DNA of 64,000 nt, taken from the NCBI GenBank assembly GCA_951394405.1, contig OX596334.1, forward strand, positions 2,170,001 to 2,234,000, given 5' to 3'. The stretch comes from Coprinellus micaceus. Taxonomy: Eukaryota > Basidiomycota > Agaricomycetes > Agaricales > Psathyrellaceae. Of this stretch, positions 11,005-21,024 are shown piece after piece. The first letter of the stretch is position 1. Each line of letters begins with the position of its first letter. The translations under genes and the position numbers were made by a program. The notes below the pieces were generated by a model. The model searched no databases and was not told the DNA's origin. It worked only from the letters and a program-made list of their open reading frames with translations.

Positions 11005-13293
11005 ATGGCAGATTCGTGTTCCCTCGCAAGCAATGGCTCAAGCTCGAATAGTACACTCGCATCTCGGGTCAAGAAGGCCTGTAATGGACTCACCATGCAA
11101 GATATGGAGAAAGTGAGGTCGCTCACGGTGGTTCTGGAGTCTGGGGCGCAGGAGTTGCAGAGCGAGCCAGCGAGGTGTGTTGTCGATCCCCATCCTGGTG
11201 TGGCCCATTGTTGAGGTGCTGTCCGTCTTCAGGAAGCTCACAGGCGCCGACCAAGTACTCTGGGCGGATTTGCAAAGACTTTGGAAAGATTTGGCGCGTT
11301 CAAAGTCGACCTTCTGGGACAACGATGATGACGAGGAAGCCGATGGAAGCCTTGATACGCTGAGCCGTTACGTGCGCGCCCTTTGCCAGGCCGTTGCCAA
11401 ACTCACCAGGAATCTGGTCGCAGGAGTGCCAGAAAACCAGGTCCGCGCCTAGTAAGGAATCATTGCCTCTTTCGCGAAATTTCTTGCAGCATGCCCACTC
11501 ACACATGTGCTTCTCCTTTGCAGTGAAAATGAACCGGAGATTAGAAGACTGTTGCATTACTATACGTCTTGGGCGGCAATGGAAGATCCTGAATGTGCGT
11601 TTCACGATATGATTCTGACCCGCCCCGCTCATGCATAGATGTTGATTTATATGTGGTAGCAATCATAACCGCACGCCTCCTCACCCAAGCACTCTCCAAT
11701 ATCGTCACATCGAATCAAAACCTGGTCGCAGCGCTGTGGGAAACCTACCTGAGTCTGCCCGAGGACCAGGTTATTCTCATGTATGTTTAACACATCTAGT
11801 CTTCCCTTCACGGATAGCTTACGCGACACAGCCGGTTGCTTGCTTCGCCTGATGTGCGGACTTTGCTGACAACACTCATATTTATCCTCAATTGCATCCA
11901 TGGGAGTCGAAAGCGAACGTATGCACAGTCAACAATCCATCTCGATTCGACCATCAGCTAACTCCTTCCAGGAAGCTGCTTGCCAAATCAACGATCGGGG
12001 CGCGAATATGTGTGGCTTTACTCGATGATATGTTGAAGCTTTTCGAGGAGGAAGAGGAAAGCGAGGGAGGAAAGGCATTCAATGTCGGGTAAATACCTGT
12101 TCCGTCCAGCCTGTCCACTCCCTAATCGTGGTCACAGGTACGCGATCTTCACCCGCCTCATTGAGGAGGGAACGGTTCCAGATCTTTACAAAAAATTCAC
12201 CATGTAAGTCCGACGCCGCCCTACCCACTTCACATGCTTACAATGGCCAACCACAGAGCAGACGAGATTATCACACCCCACCAAACGACACTTCTAAAAT
12301 TAGTGGATTCTTATCTCCAGTCGATCCAGCTTGACATATCCACGACACCAGAGGCGGATGTCCTGCAGACCCACGTCTCGCTTGGGCCTTTCCTCGCCAA
12401 GCGCTTTTTCACGCTGTCAAATTATGCCCAGACCGCGATGCAGAGAGCGCTGGGGAACCCCAAGTCATCTTCTCCGTCCTCAGCGCCCAAGCCTGGCGCC
12501 CCCCACGGCAACGGAGAACCTTCAGGATCATCTTCTAGTCCCAGTGCACATGAATTTCCTGCTGAGTTGGACGTCATGCTCCCCAAAGTTTGCGAGGCTC
12601 TGGTCCTCGCTACGCAATGCGTTACGACGATCGCACTGGAGGCTGAGGAGCAGCAAGGCAAGCAGTTCCAGGAGGGGAGCATCGGGACCCTCTCAAATAT
12701 GAAGGACTTCTTCATCGACGTGCGGTATTCGAGTCAGGGCTTGGTGGAGAACCTTGTTGGTGCGTCCCAAGTTTCCTTATCTCCGCCTAGCTGCGTCAAC
12801 GTTTTCATTAACGGGCTCCACCTTCTCCGTAGAGACCATGAGGCTTCTCGACCTCTTCCTGCCTCGGATCTATCATGGGAAAGCTGCCCAAAATCCAGCG
12901 CCCAAGCAAGAGACACCGAACGTCGATCCCACTGGGTTCCTCTATGTCAAAAGAGATCTCGTGCGGCTGCTCGGAGTTTTGGCACACGAATCGCGCCCTG
13001 TGCAAGACAGGACCAGGAACGCGGGCGGTATACCTATTGTCATGAACCTGTGTGTCATTGACGAGAGAAATCCTTGTATGTGCAAATCGGTACTTTGTGA
13101 GATCGACAGTGTCAAGGTTCTGACAGGTTGCCGCTTTTTTTCAGTCTTGCGAGAGCATGCGCTCTTCACGCTCCACAACCTCTTGAAGAAGAACGCTGAA
13201 AATCAGGCAGTTGTCGACGCCGTCAGGCCGATGGGCGAATTTTCGGACGAGACTGGGGAGCTCAAGAACAGGTTCGGCGCGCTGAAGATTTGA
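11005..13293 (+). CDS. CTR86: ataxin-10 / Ctr86 homologue
   Basis: Ten exons: 11005..11112, 11171..11451, 11524..11594, 11639..11780, 11832..11918, 11972..12088, 12138..12203, 12257..12759, 12833..13075 and 13145..13293, giving 588 aa. The C-terminal domain (about 475-565) is the ataxin-10 signature: V-R-L-L-G-V-L-A-H-E, N-A-G-G-I-P-I-V-M-N, D-E-R-N-P-F-L-R-E-H-A and L-H-N-L-L-K-K-N-A-E-N-Q. The rest is helical, armadillo-like, with a Ser/Pro/Gly-rich loop near residues 365-395. Ataxin-10 proteins are cytosolic; the human one supports cytokinesis and neurite growth and yeast Ctr86 is essential, but the biochemical role is not settled. The first exon and the 11113-11170 intron are the weakest part of the model; all other borders keep phase. 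Confidence 0.85.
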
Positions 13294-13378
13294 TATTGTG
13301 CTAGTTATTTGGGTACAGTACAAAGCCCGGAAATTTTCCAATTGACTACGGCGCATGCCATGTACAGCAGGATGCAAT

Positions 13379-14998
13379 CTACTCCTCCTCATCGTCAAGA
13401 TTGATGGCCGCCCTCCGACGTGTCCCCCCCGTACGGCGCACTGGAACGTCGTCTTCGTCCTCCTCTTCGCTCTCTACATCCATCGCGTCCGCATCGTCTT
13501 TAGTATTACGGCGGTTGTTCGCTTCGATCTGGCGGTCGATCTTGTCAAGAGGGTCCTCGTCGTAGTCGGCGTGTGCCTTCTTCCGTTTTTTGTGTCCGCC
13601 AGCCTCATCGGACTCATCCGCAACCAAGAAATCGTCCTCTTGATAACCGCCAACGTGCTCGTCGTCGTCCGCTTTTCGCTTGCCCTTCTTCGGAGACGAG
13701 CGACGGCTACCTCCGTCTTCACCATCGGATCCGGCGAACTGACCGGGACCTTCGTCCTCGTCATCGCTCCAAACGTCATGTTCCGCGGTCCGCCTGGAAT
13801 ACCGTCGTTTCCTGCCCCCACCGAGGCCGTCGTCTTCTCGCTTCCGCGTCTTTCGCGAGCTTTGCTTAACCAATTCCGCCTTCTCTCGCTCCGGATCGTG
13901 CTTCGGCTCATCCGTCATCTTCAGACGAGCGACCTTGTTGTGTTTCTGACCGACAGCTCGGACAAGCATCTGATGAGCTTCCGACTGCATACCAGTGGGA
14001 CGCAAGCTCATGAACCCAGTAATGACCGCCTCGGCCTGAAGTACTTGGGAGCGCTTGTGTTGCGCTACCAAGTAGGTTAAGCCTTGTGACTTCCCTGGAA
14101 GGGTTGCTTTCGGTTGGGAAGCAGGCTGAGACGAAGGTCCGAGTTGGCGAGGGGCAGTAGCTGAATTGTCAAGGGTCTTCGAGATGTCGAAAATCTCTTT
14201 GCCCAAACGAAGACTTAAAGATCCGTCGGACCATCTCACAATGCGAGCGTTGGATTGTCGTTTCTGGGTTTCCATGGTAAACTGGCGTTGTTCCAATTGT
14301 AATTATAGGTCGAGGCGGACGTACATCTGCGCCGTCCTCGTCTTTGGCCCATCTCCATCGCATGGTGTTTTCCACCCTCAACTTGACGGTCATGCTTCGC
14401 TCCTTCGGGGCAGGCTCTCCCGTTTCCTCATCTTCCTGGTCTGGGCCGATGTACGTATCTGGATGAAACGGTTTGGAGTCGATGCTCATGAAGTTCGGAG
14501 TGCGAATGACCCATGTCTAGAAAAGGGAAAAGTAGGTTAGGCAACAAAAGCGTTCGGGATGAGCTGTACCCACATCCCCATCCGAACTTCTAGGAACAGG
14601 CAGGTTCGGGAAGCTGACTTCGGCTTCCCTCACTTCCCCGGGTATGTCTTGTGCGGGCAAGCCATCTTCACCATATTCTAGCGCCTGCCTTCGTTCCCTT
14701 TCGGGAGATGCCAAACCCTCTTGTGACCCTGCAGCAGAGGCTGTGGGGGATACGCTCCTGTCATGCCGATTGTTTGAGCCTTCCAGATTCTGGTTGCATG
14801 GATTCCGCGAACCACCGACCTCTGTGCGCGAAAGTCTTCGACTTCATCATTGCCGAAAAGATCCCCCATCTCATCGTCACTATCCCCAGCATCTTCTGAT
14901 AATGATGCATTCGAAACCTGGCCAGCCATGGCAAGGTCGTCGCCGCCACGGTTGTGATATTGCTGCGTTCCTCCCAACGCGCCGGCTAAGCTAGACAT
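13379..14998 (-). CDS. LEO1: Paf1-complex subunit Leo1
   Basis: Exons 14998..14820, 14757..14574, 14516..14325 and 14263..13379 give 479 aa. The N-terminus is acidic (D-E-M-G-D-L-F-G-N-D-E), then R-S-V-S-P-T-A-S and the Leo1 core: V-S-F-P-N-L-P-V-P, T-W-V-I-R-T-P-N-F, K-P-F-H-P-D-T-Y, M-R-W-R-W and N-A-R-I-V-R-W-S-D-G-S-L-S-L. The C-terminal third is highly charged with E/D and K/R tracts. Leo1 pairs with Paf1 in the nuclear Paf1 complex, which travels with RNA polymerase II and promotes H2B ubiquitination and H3K4/K36 methylation. The first intron uses a weak GTCGGT donor; only that splice joins F-R-A-Q-R to S-V-S-P in phase. The stop is 85 bp from that of the convergent ataxin-10 gene. Confidence 0.9.
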
Positions 14999-16139
14999 TG
15001 TGCCGAAAGAACGCGACTGCTGTTAAATGGGGCTGCTTTGGGATTGAATGCAGTGCTTGCCCGCAGGACACGCGTTCGACAATTGAAGGTGTTGGTCAGA
15101 GGTGGTGCTTTGAACCTTTGAACCTGCCATCATGGTCGTGCGGCATTTGATGGCATCACCTTCAAACGGCATGTTTTTCTCAGGATTTTGCATCGCCATG
15201 ATCGCAATGCCACAGCAACGACTGTCAACTCGATTTCCTTTTCAGCACGCTCATATCTTGCGAAACCCGTTCTTCGCGCTGAAATTCCTCTCTAATGTCC
15301 ACCGGAACCCGAAGCTCACATGCTATTGTTGACGTGTCTACGTGCTAACGGATGGGCGCTTTCCAGACGCAGTCACACGCTGCTGGGGTCTGCGGCATCA
15401 TCACTTCTTTCGAATTCGTCAACTGCAATGCATTGCCCTCGGGCGGCTGTGCGCGGTATATATCTCCTTGCTCTGCCAGAATTCCGTTTCGAAGCGCTCA
15501 TTATTAAACAGGCCCATTCACTCCCTGGCGCCCCCTCCGAATTGGACATGTTGCAAGCGTGCCCTTGTACCGCCTTGGGACGGTGTATCGGAGTGTCGAC
15601 TCGGATGAGGTAGCTCCCCACCGCTGATTCTATCCGCCTGATGGCGGAGGAATCAATTGTTCGATCTGAACGAATCAAGGCGCCCAAAACAGGCGTCGCA
15701 GCGATCAATGGGGGCGGAGCACATTTCCATCGAAATGACTTGGTCAAAAGTCCAGTGTACAGCTTTCCGAAACTGGCTTCTGCAGGGCTCAGAAGTGCTG
15801 TCAGGGCATGGTGTGCACGGGAATGAGGTGCTGTAGAAAATAATAAAATGGCCAAGTATCGAGATATCCATCACCTGCTTCTTTATTCCCCCTCCTCCCA
15901 CCACAGTGGTGACACTGAATCGGGATCTGGCCGATTCCGAACCCCCAACGTGACAACATCCCAAATGTGAGCGCCGTGTTTCGCATATCAAAACACTTCG
16001 GCTAAATTCTAGATATAGGCACCTATTGGAACCACTCTCACAGGATCTCCACTTCACCAGCCCATTTAACTCTGCGCATCTCCATTACGCCGCACCCACA
16101 TCATCCTCTTGTGCAACAGTGCCAGGGCACTCACAAGCA
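14999..16139. other. long intergenic region
   Basis: 1.1 kb between the LEO1 start (minus) and the next plus-strand gene. It must hold both promoters. ORFs on either strand reach 160 codons but show no domain, no introns and no codon pattern I trust. No repeat or RNA gene was recognised. Confidence 0.5.
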
Positions 16140-17499
16140 ATGAATCACTCATACCTTGTTCGTGGACTCAATTTTCTGCATACTACCTGCTGATCTCCAT
16201 GTTTCCTAGGAGAGCGAATATCCGTTCCAGCAAGACCAGCGGACCGTCCCAAGGTCAATCGACGCTCATCAAATCCATAACTCCAACCTCTCCCAGCCAA
16301 ACTACTACCAAATACCTGCGCAGCCAGCGCTATGGCAGCCTCGGTACTCTAGCGGGGGCAGCGTTGAAGGCCCTTCGTCAGTAGGAAGCGTCGACTATAC
16401 AGGCTACCAAGGCAGCTCTTCGTTATGGCAGCCGAACAGTTCCTACGGTTCATCCAACGACCACCAATATATCCAGTCCTCTGGAGATTACCCAACGTTC
16501 ACAGCGTCACCCGCTTCGGTGCCCTCTGACATCTCAGGCTACTCGCTCGGCAGCCCAGCAGTACCCTACCATTATTCGTCCCCTGGTTCGACAGGATCGC
16601 CTCACACGCTAGCGTTGTCGATGTCGCCCCAGCAGTCGACACTTTCAATCATACACACTCCCCCTTTGCAGACCGCACATATACCTGCTCAGTCGCCATC
16701 TGTGCGTCTTATCCCATTTTTTTACCGTTCAGATTTCGCTAAACAATTTACCAGACCTCTCAGGCCGTCGTGTCGAGAACCAAGAAGTATTCCTACCGTG
16801 AGGAATATGAACTCTTCATGAGCGCTATGTCTCTTCCGGCCCTCAACTTTGGACCTTTCGTTCCGCAGAGCATCTACAAGCCCCACACCACCAGCGACCG
16901 TAAGCGCTATGTGGAGGAGGTTTCTCTGGAAGGGCCTCTGTATTTTGCCATGAACGGACCATCCGAATTTGGCATTCCTCTCAACGACGCCCTTCACTCC
17001 CGAGTGAAGCGCCTCGCTGACCGCGAAAAACCTGTGTTCGAGGGTCGTGGACCCAGCGTTTCAATCCGCTTGGAGGTTAGTGTTACCCCCTCTTGCACTA
17101 TGAGGGCCCCTGACTCACGCAGTTAAAAAAACAGTGGCCTGGATATCGCCAATGGACCCGCCAGATTCCGACAAAGGACTTCCGAAGCCCTCCAGGACCC
17201 ATCACCATGGCCAAGCTCGCAAAGAACATCGCAAAATGCGTACAGAGATTCATCGACGTAAGTGTCGCCGCAGCACTCTTCTCTGAAGTTCTCAGTTCAC
17301 ATGCCAACTGACATCCATCTGCGTATTTCAGGAGAACAAAGATCGGAGCCTTGAAGATACCGCGCACCGTCGGTGGAAGGTGGGCGTCCGAGTGCACGAG
17401 CTCAAACTAGACGATCTCGTTTTGGTCAGTCTGCACCACGTATCGCTGGGAAGCTGGCAGCCGCATATCCGGCTGCGGCGCCAACAGCAATTGGTCTGA
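16140..17499 (+). CDS. conserved basidiomycete protein of unknown function
   Basis: Exons 16140..16157, 16210..16701, 16755..17075, 17135..17257 and 17332..17499 give 373 aa. The first 180 residues are Ser/Tyr/Gln/Pro-rich and probably disordered. The C-terminal half is ordered and looks conserved: L-N-F-G-P-F-V-P-Q-S-I-Y-K-P-H, F-E-G-R-G-P-S-V-S-I-R-L-E-W-P-G-Y, Q-I-P-T-K-D-F-R-S-P-P-G-P-I-T, A-K-L-A-K-N-I-A-K and a final L-D-D-L-V-L-V-S-L-H-H-V-S-L-G-S-W-Q. I recall this pattern only from uncharacterised mushroom proteins, often in several copies per genome; no catalytic motif is apparent and I assign no function. The 18-nt first exon and its GTTCGT donor are tentative; the other four introns are phase-consistent. 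Confidence 0.7.
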
Positions 17500-18154
17500 C
17501 CACCATTGACTCACACCTTTTCCACCGTGGACAACCGCCCAACAGACCGCACAGGAATTCCGACACCATAGAGTCTCGTCGAGTCACCCAGAAGTACTGT
17601 CTGCGCTACTGCACAGTAAGTAGTGTAGGGTGTACTTGGCTGCACTTGACCGATCATTTCCGTTTCACCGCCGCATTTCTGCCTCGTCTTCCACCCCGAG
17701 TTAACTTCCTTCCATTCTAAGTTTTATCTATTTATTTATCGTTTTTGGTGGTCCGGATCCTTTAGCCCCTTCCTGCGTATGCCACTGCTTTCGCATCCTT
17801 CACGATTCACGATCTGTATGACATAGATAGAAGTCTACCGCGCAAAGGTAGCCAAGTTGTAGCCATATGATATCATAGTGCCTGTCCCACTGTACAGCTG
17901 TAATCCTGTATATATACATTTAGCCTGCTTATAACCATTCGTCTCGTTCCTTGAACTGAATCAACATCCGATGATCGTCAGGCAGCCGCGAAAGTACGTA
18001 GCAGTATCCATACCATATGCGCCCGTGAATCTGTGACGGCGGGCGCTCGAAAAAAAAACCCCCCAGAAAGTATGCACATGGTCAAAATGTTCGAAGTTCG
18101 AAGCCTACTTGTCCAAAATGGAGAGCGTGAATGGGATCGTGAATCGTAGATGTA
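17500..18154. other. convergent intergenic region
   Basis: 655 bp between two convergent genes, presumably 3' UTRs. It is A/T-rich around 17720-17940 with T runs; no gene or repeat is supported. Confidence 0.5.
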
Positions 18155-19507
18155 CTAGACGTAAGTGTAGCATCCAGGCTCTGCGTGGATGTTCATCACA
18201 TCGCGAATCGCCACTGACGGAGAGAGAGACCCGAAATCTAGTTTGAAGTCAAGAGTGACGTTGCTGTAGGGAGGGTCCACTGTAGATCGACCTGTGATCT
18301 CGTATAAGCGTTTCACGGGTTTCATTTGCTGCCACATCCACCAAATTCTGTCGATGTTCGCATGGTGCAGAAGGAAGAGGGGATCTAGGATGGCAAGACG
18401 GGCATCAGAGAAGACATTCCACGAGTGGAAACGGATATGGCCCCCAAGCCTAGATTGTGTGCACTTACCTGCCACGCTTGAGTAGAAATTACTCATGTCG
18501 CCTCCGACGAGGATATGGACTGCGTCATGGAGTTTCGGAGTTGGTGTGACCGGGCGCCCTTCGAGTTCGATACGAAACGACTCGAAGTCGCCTAGTTTGA
18601 TCGTGTTGCGGAGGGCCTCAGAGGTGATGTACCGTCTGTAGGTCTCGTTGATGCCTCGTACGAGGCAATGCTCGGTGACGAGCTTCCCTGGACCCAACGA
18701 TATCCGGTTAGAAGCGAAAGGACCGTCTTGAACGCAGCCTTTGAACGCAGCTGGGTTTATCGGCACTCTCGACGGTCCGGACATGTTGTAGTTCTCTGGC
18801 AAGGAGTAGGTGCCAGGAACGCCGTCCCCACCAAAACCAGTCTCAGGATCGAATATGGGGGAGTCACGCATGCTACGGTGGGTTAGTAACGGAATACCCG
18901 CCGTCGGAGCGATGTAGATCCTTACTGTGCCAGCTCGTCAGCGTCTTTAGTCCAATCCCAGTACCTACCCCAGAAGGTCAGCGTCGTATCTCCGGCGGGG
19001 TAAATGAGTGAAGCGGATTCACGGTACCGGCCCTCTGTACTGGCACTTGTTGCGTAGTAGCATCTCATGAACCACTGTAAAATGTCGGTGCCAAGGGAGG
19101 AAATGTCCCTAAGATTGACCCTCGTCAGTATTCGGGCATCAGAACGCAATTGGACCAAGTGCTTGGCTCACAACTGTGTGGATAGTGTCTGCAAGGTTGA
19201 TGTGAAGGGCCTGGAGCTCATCGTAGCGTGTGGTGGTCGGAGATGTGGTGTGTTCGGCAGGTAAATGCTGTAGGCAGCCGACCGCACGTAAGTATGCGGC
19301 CTTCTGTTGGGGGTCTAGCATTCTCCTACGAGAAATTGAAGCTAGAGCAGGAGAGACAGTTTTCAACTTTACTTACCATTCTAACCTTGGTCGTAAGTAC
19401 TTGCATGGCTTCGGCGGGGGACGTACATGCGCTGAAGATGCCGTAGCCAGGGGTGCACTGCTAGTTGTAGCAAATAGCAGAAGAAGAAAGGGGAGTACCG
19501 ACAGCAT
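18155..19507 (-). CDS. secreted tyrosinase
   Basis: Exons 19507..19377, 19325..19172, 19108..19023, 18964..18926, 18872..18469 and 18384..18155 give 347 aa. A Leu-rich signal peptide (about 1-18) precedes a type-3 copper domain. CuA ligands: H85, H93 and H102 in F-L-P-W-H-R-H-F; CuB ligands: H252 and H256 in L-H-D-A-V-H-I and H279 in L-L-H-H-A-N-I-D-R-I-W-W. Y-W-D-W is at 125-128. This is the short secreted fungal tyrosinase type, which lacks the long C-terminal cap of the agaric intracellular enzyme; it would oxidise monophenols or diphenols to quinones outside the cell. The last intron (18468..18385) is 84 nt and stop-free, so it is easily missed; removing it brings S-S-V-A directly to D-P-L-F-L-L-H-H. 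A TATA box lies 42 bp upstream. Confidence 0.92.
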
Positions 19508-19548
19508 GGCCAAATCTGTCGGAACCTGCGGGGGGTTTGGTTGATGTC

Positions 19549-19555
19549 TTTATAG
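19549..19555 (-). promoter_or_regulatory. TATA box of the tyrosinase gene
   Basis: CTATAAA on the minus strand, 42 bp upstream of the tyrosinase ATG at 19507. The short distance implies a very short 5' UTR or a start slightly further upstream. Confidence 0.5.
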
Positions 19556-20055
19556 GTGTAAGTCCTTGTTAGGTGCCAAGAGGAAGATCTGGGTCGCCGG
19601 AATCACGAGCATACGACCGCCTATTCCACCTAAAGGAAGGGGTTCAGCACCGAATGGCACCATAAGGGACGAGAGCATTCATGCCGTTGGATCATTATGT
19701 GAAAGGGAGAAGGACAACAGCACCGATCCGCTCTCTCACCTAGTGGCCCTAGATGGATGTCACGCTTTGAACCAGATTTGAAGGACATGCCAGCTGGCGA
19801 GAGAAGCCAGTCGAGCTTCCCCGCCTGAAGTTTATTGGAAGAGCTAGCTCGGATGGACTGATCCAAATTAACCGTTTGCGGGAACCGTGCTCTGCCTCCT
19901 CCAGTCCTTGACTTTGACCTAGAATCGCCGTATGTCCCTGAGAATGATTAATGATGAAGTAGCAGTACAATTACTGAGACTGTACAAGGAAAATGGGAAA
20001 CAAAGATACAACCTAGAAATACACATCCAAACCCTAATCGACGATTGAGCCGATG
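19556..20055. other. intergenic, tyrosinase promoter and NNF1 3' end
   Basis: Upstream part of the tyrosinase promoter and the 3' UTR of NNF1. No coding exon, repeat or RNA gene is supported. Confidence 0.5.
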
Positions 20056-20905
20056 CTAGGCTCGAGTTGTCGGCTTTAATGATTCTAGATTTTCAACTGT
20101 CCAAGGTTCTATCTCTTCCTGAGGGATTCTTTCCCATTCTTCACAAGCCTAACGCCAAATTGAGAGACAGACAGGGATGAACCTGATGGGAATACGTACC
20201 TGGTCAACCTGCTGAACGATCTCCAACGCTTGGCCATTTACTTCATCAGTCTGTCGAGCCTCTTTCTCCAGCTCTCTTAACAGCTCTCGGTTCAAATCTT
20301 CTGCCTAGCGTCGTTCAAGTGATAATCCATTGCGAAACATGCCAAGCACTCACCTCCTTCAACTGCCGTTGAAGCCGAGCGATGTCTTTCTCTGCCACAG
20401 GGATCGTTTTCGCACAGATAGAGGTCCGAGGGTTTATATTCTCCCTCCACGCATCATTCCGGATTTCACCTTTAGACTTTCTGTCTTTCGAATCCTGGAC
20501 GATTTTGTGAAGAATATCGACGTTCTCTTGCACATTGTATTCTTTGAACAACTTATCCAAATCGCGCTATTCGGGGTTTAGCGAGAGCGTCCGAGCGTCA
20601 CTCTAGTCCGCTCACCAGGTTCTGAGCCTCTATATAGTCTGATATACTGTTGAAGGTAGCAGACGCGCTGTTCTTGTCCTCATCGACGTAAAGGGGGAAA
20701 CACTCGGTGAAGTCTTCAAAGCTGACACTGGGTAAACCATTGCGCACTGATAAGACATGATAATCACGTACGTCCACTTGTGAGCAGACCTCTGTACCGC
20801 TAGCTGCAATGCAGAGTGGAAATGTGTCCAACGACGAGAGCCATTGTTGTTGAACATGATGGTCAGGGGAGAGGCTCCACCATTGCTGCCGCGTCCATTG
20901 GGCAC
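20056..20905 (-). CDS. NNF1: kinetochore MIND/Mis12-complex subunit Nnf1
   Basis: Exons 20905..20772, 20721..20616, 20566..20354, 20304..20200 and 20148..20056 give 216 aa. The conserved N-terminal block is clear: R-W-T-H-F-H-S-A-L-Q-L-A-V, H-K-W-T-F-E-D-F-T-E-C-F-P and Y-I-E-A-Q-N-L-R-D-L-D-K-L-F-K-E-Y-N-V. It is followed by coiled coil (about 120-185) and a C-terminal helix ending E-W-E-R-I-P-Q-E-E-I-E-P-W. This is the Nnf1/PMF1 family, one of four subunits of the Mis12 (MIND) complex that bridges the inner kinetochore to Ndc80. Every intron is 46-53 nt and phase-consistent. The gene is divergent from DSC1 with only 119 bp between start codons. Confidence 0.87.
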
Positions 20906-21024
20906 GTGCGGATATTGGTTGCCGGGAGGCTGCGGCGTCTAACCCCGCACTTGCCTCATTCCATCACCATCCCAGGACAGTCAAAGCACCGTCCAATCGC
21001 TGCTGCCGTCGTTCTTCAGTCCTT
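20906..21024. promoter_or_regulatory. 119-bp bidirectional promoter, NNF1 / DSC1
   Basis: The two start codons are separated by 119 bp, so both core promoters must lie in this interval. It lacks a TATA box. Confidence 0.55.

Noticed and set aside
13355..14080. 241-codon plus-strand ORF
   Set aside because: Antisense shadow of the acidic/basic tract of LEO1, whose frame is supported by family motifs and introns.
15373..15855. 160-codon minus-strand ORF between LEO1 and the next gene
   Set aside because: No family motif, competing frames on both strands, no intron or start context to support it.
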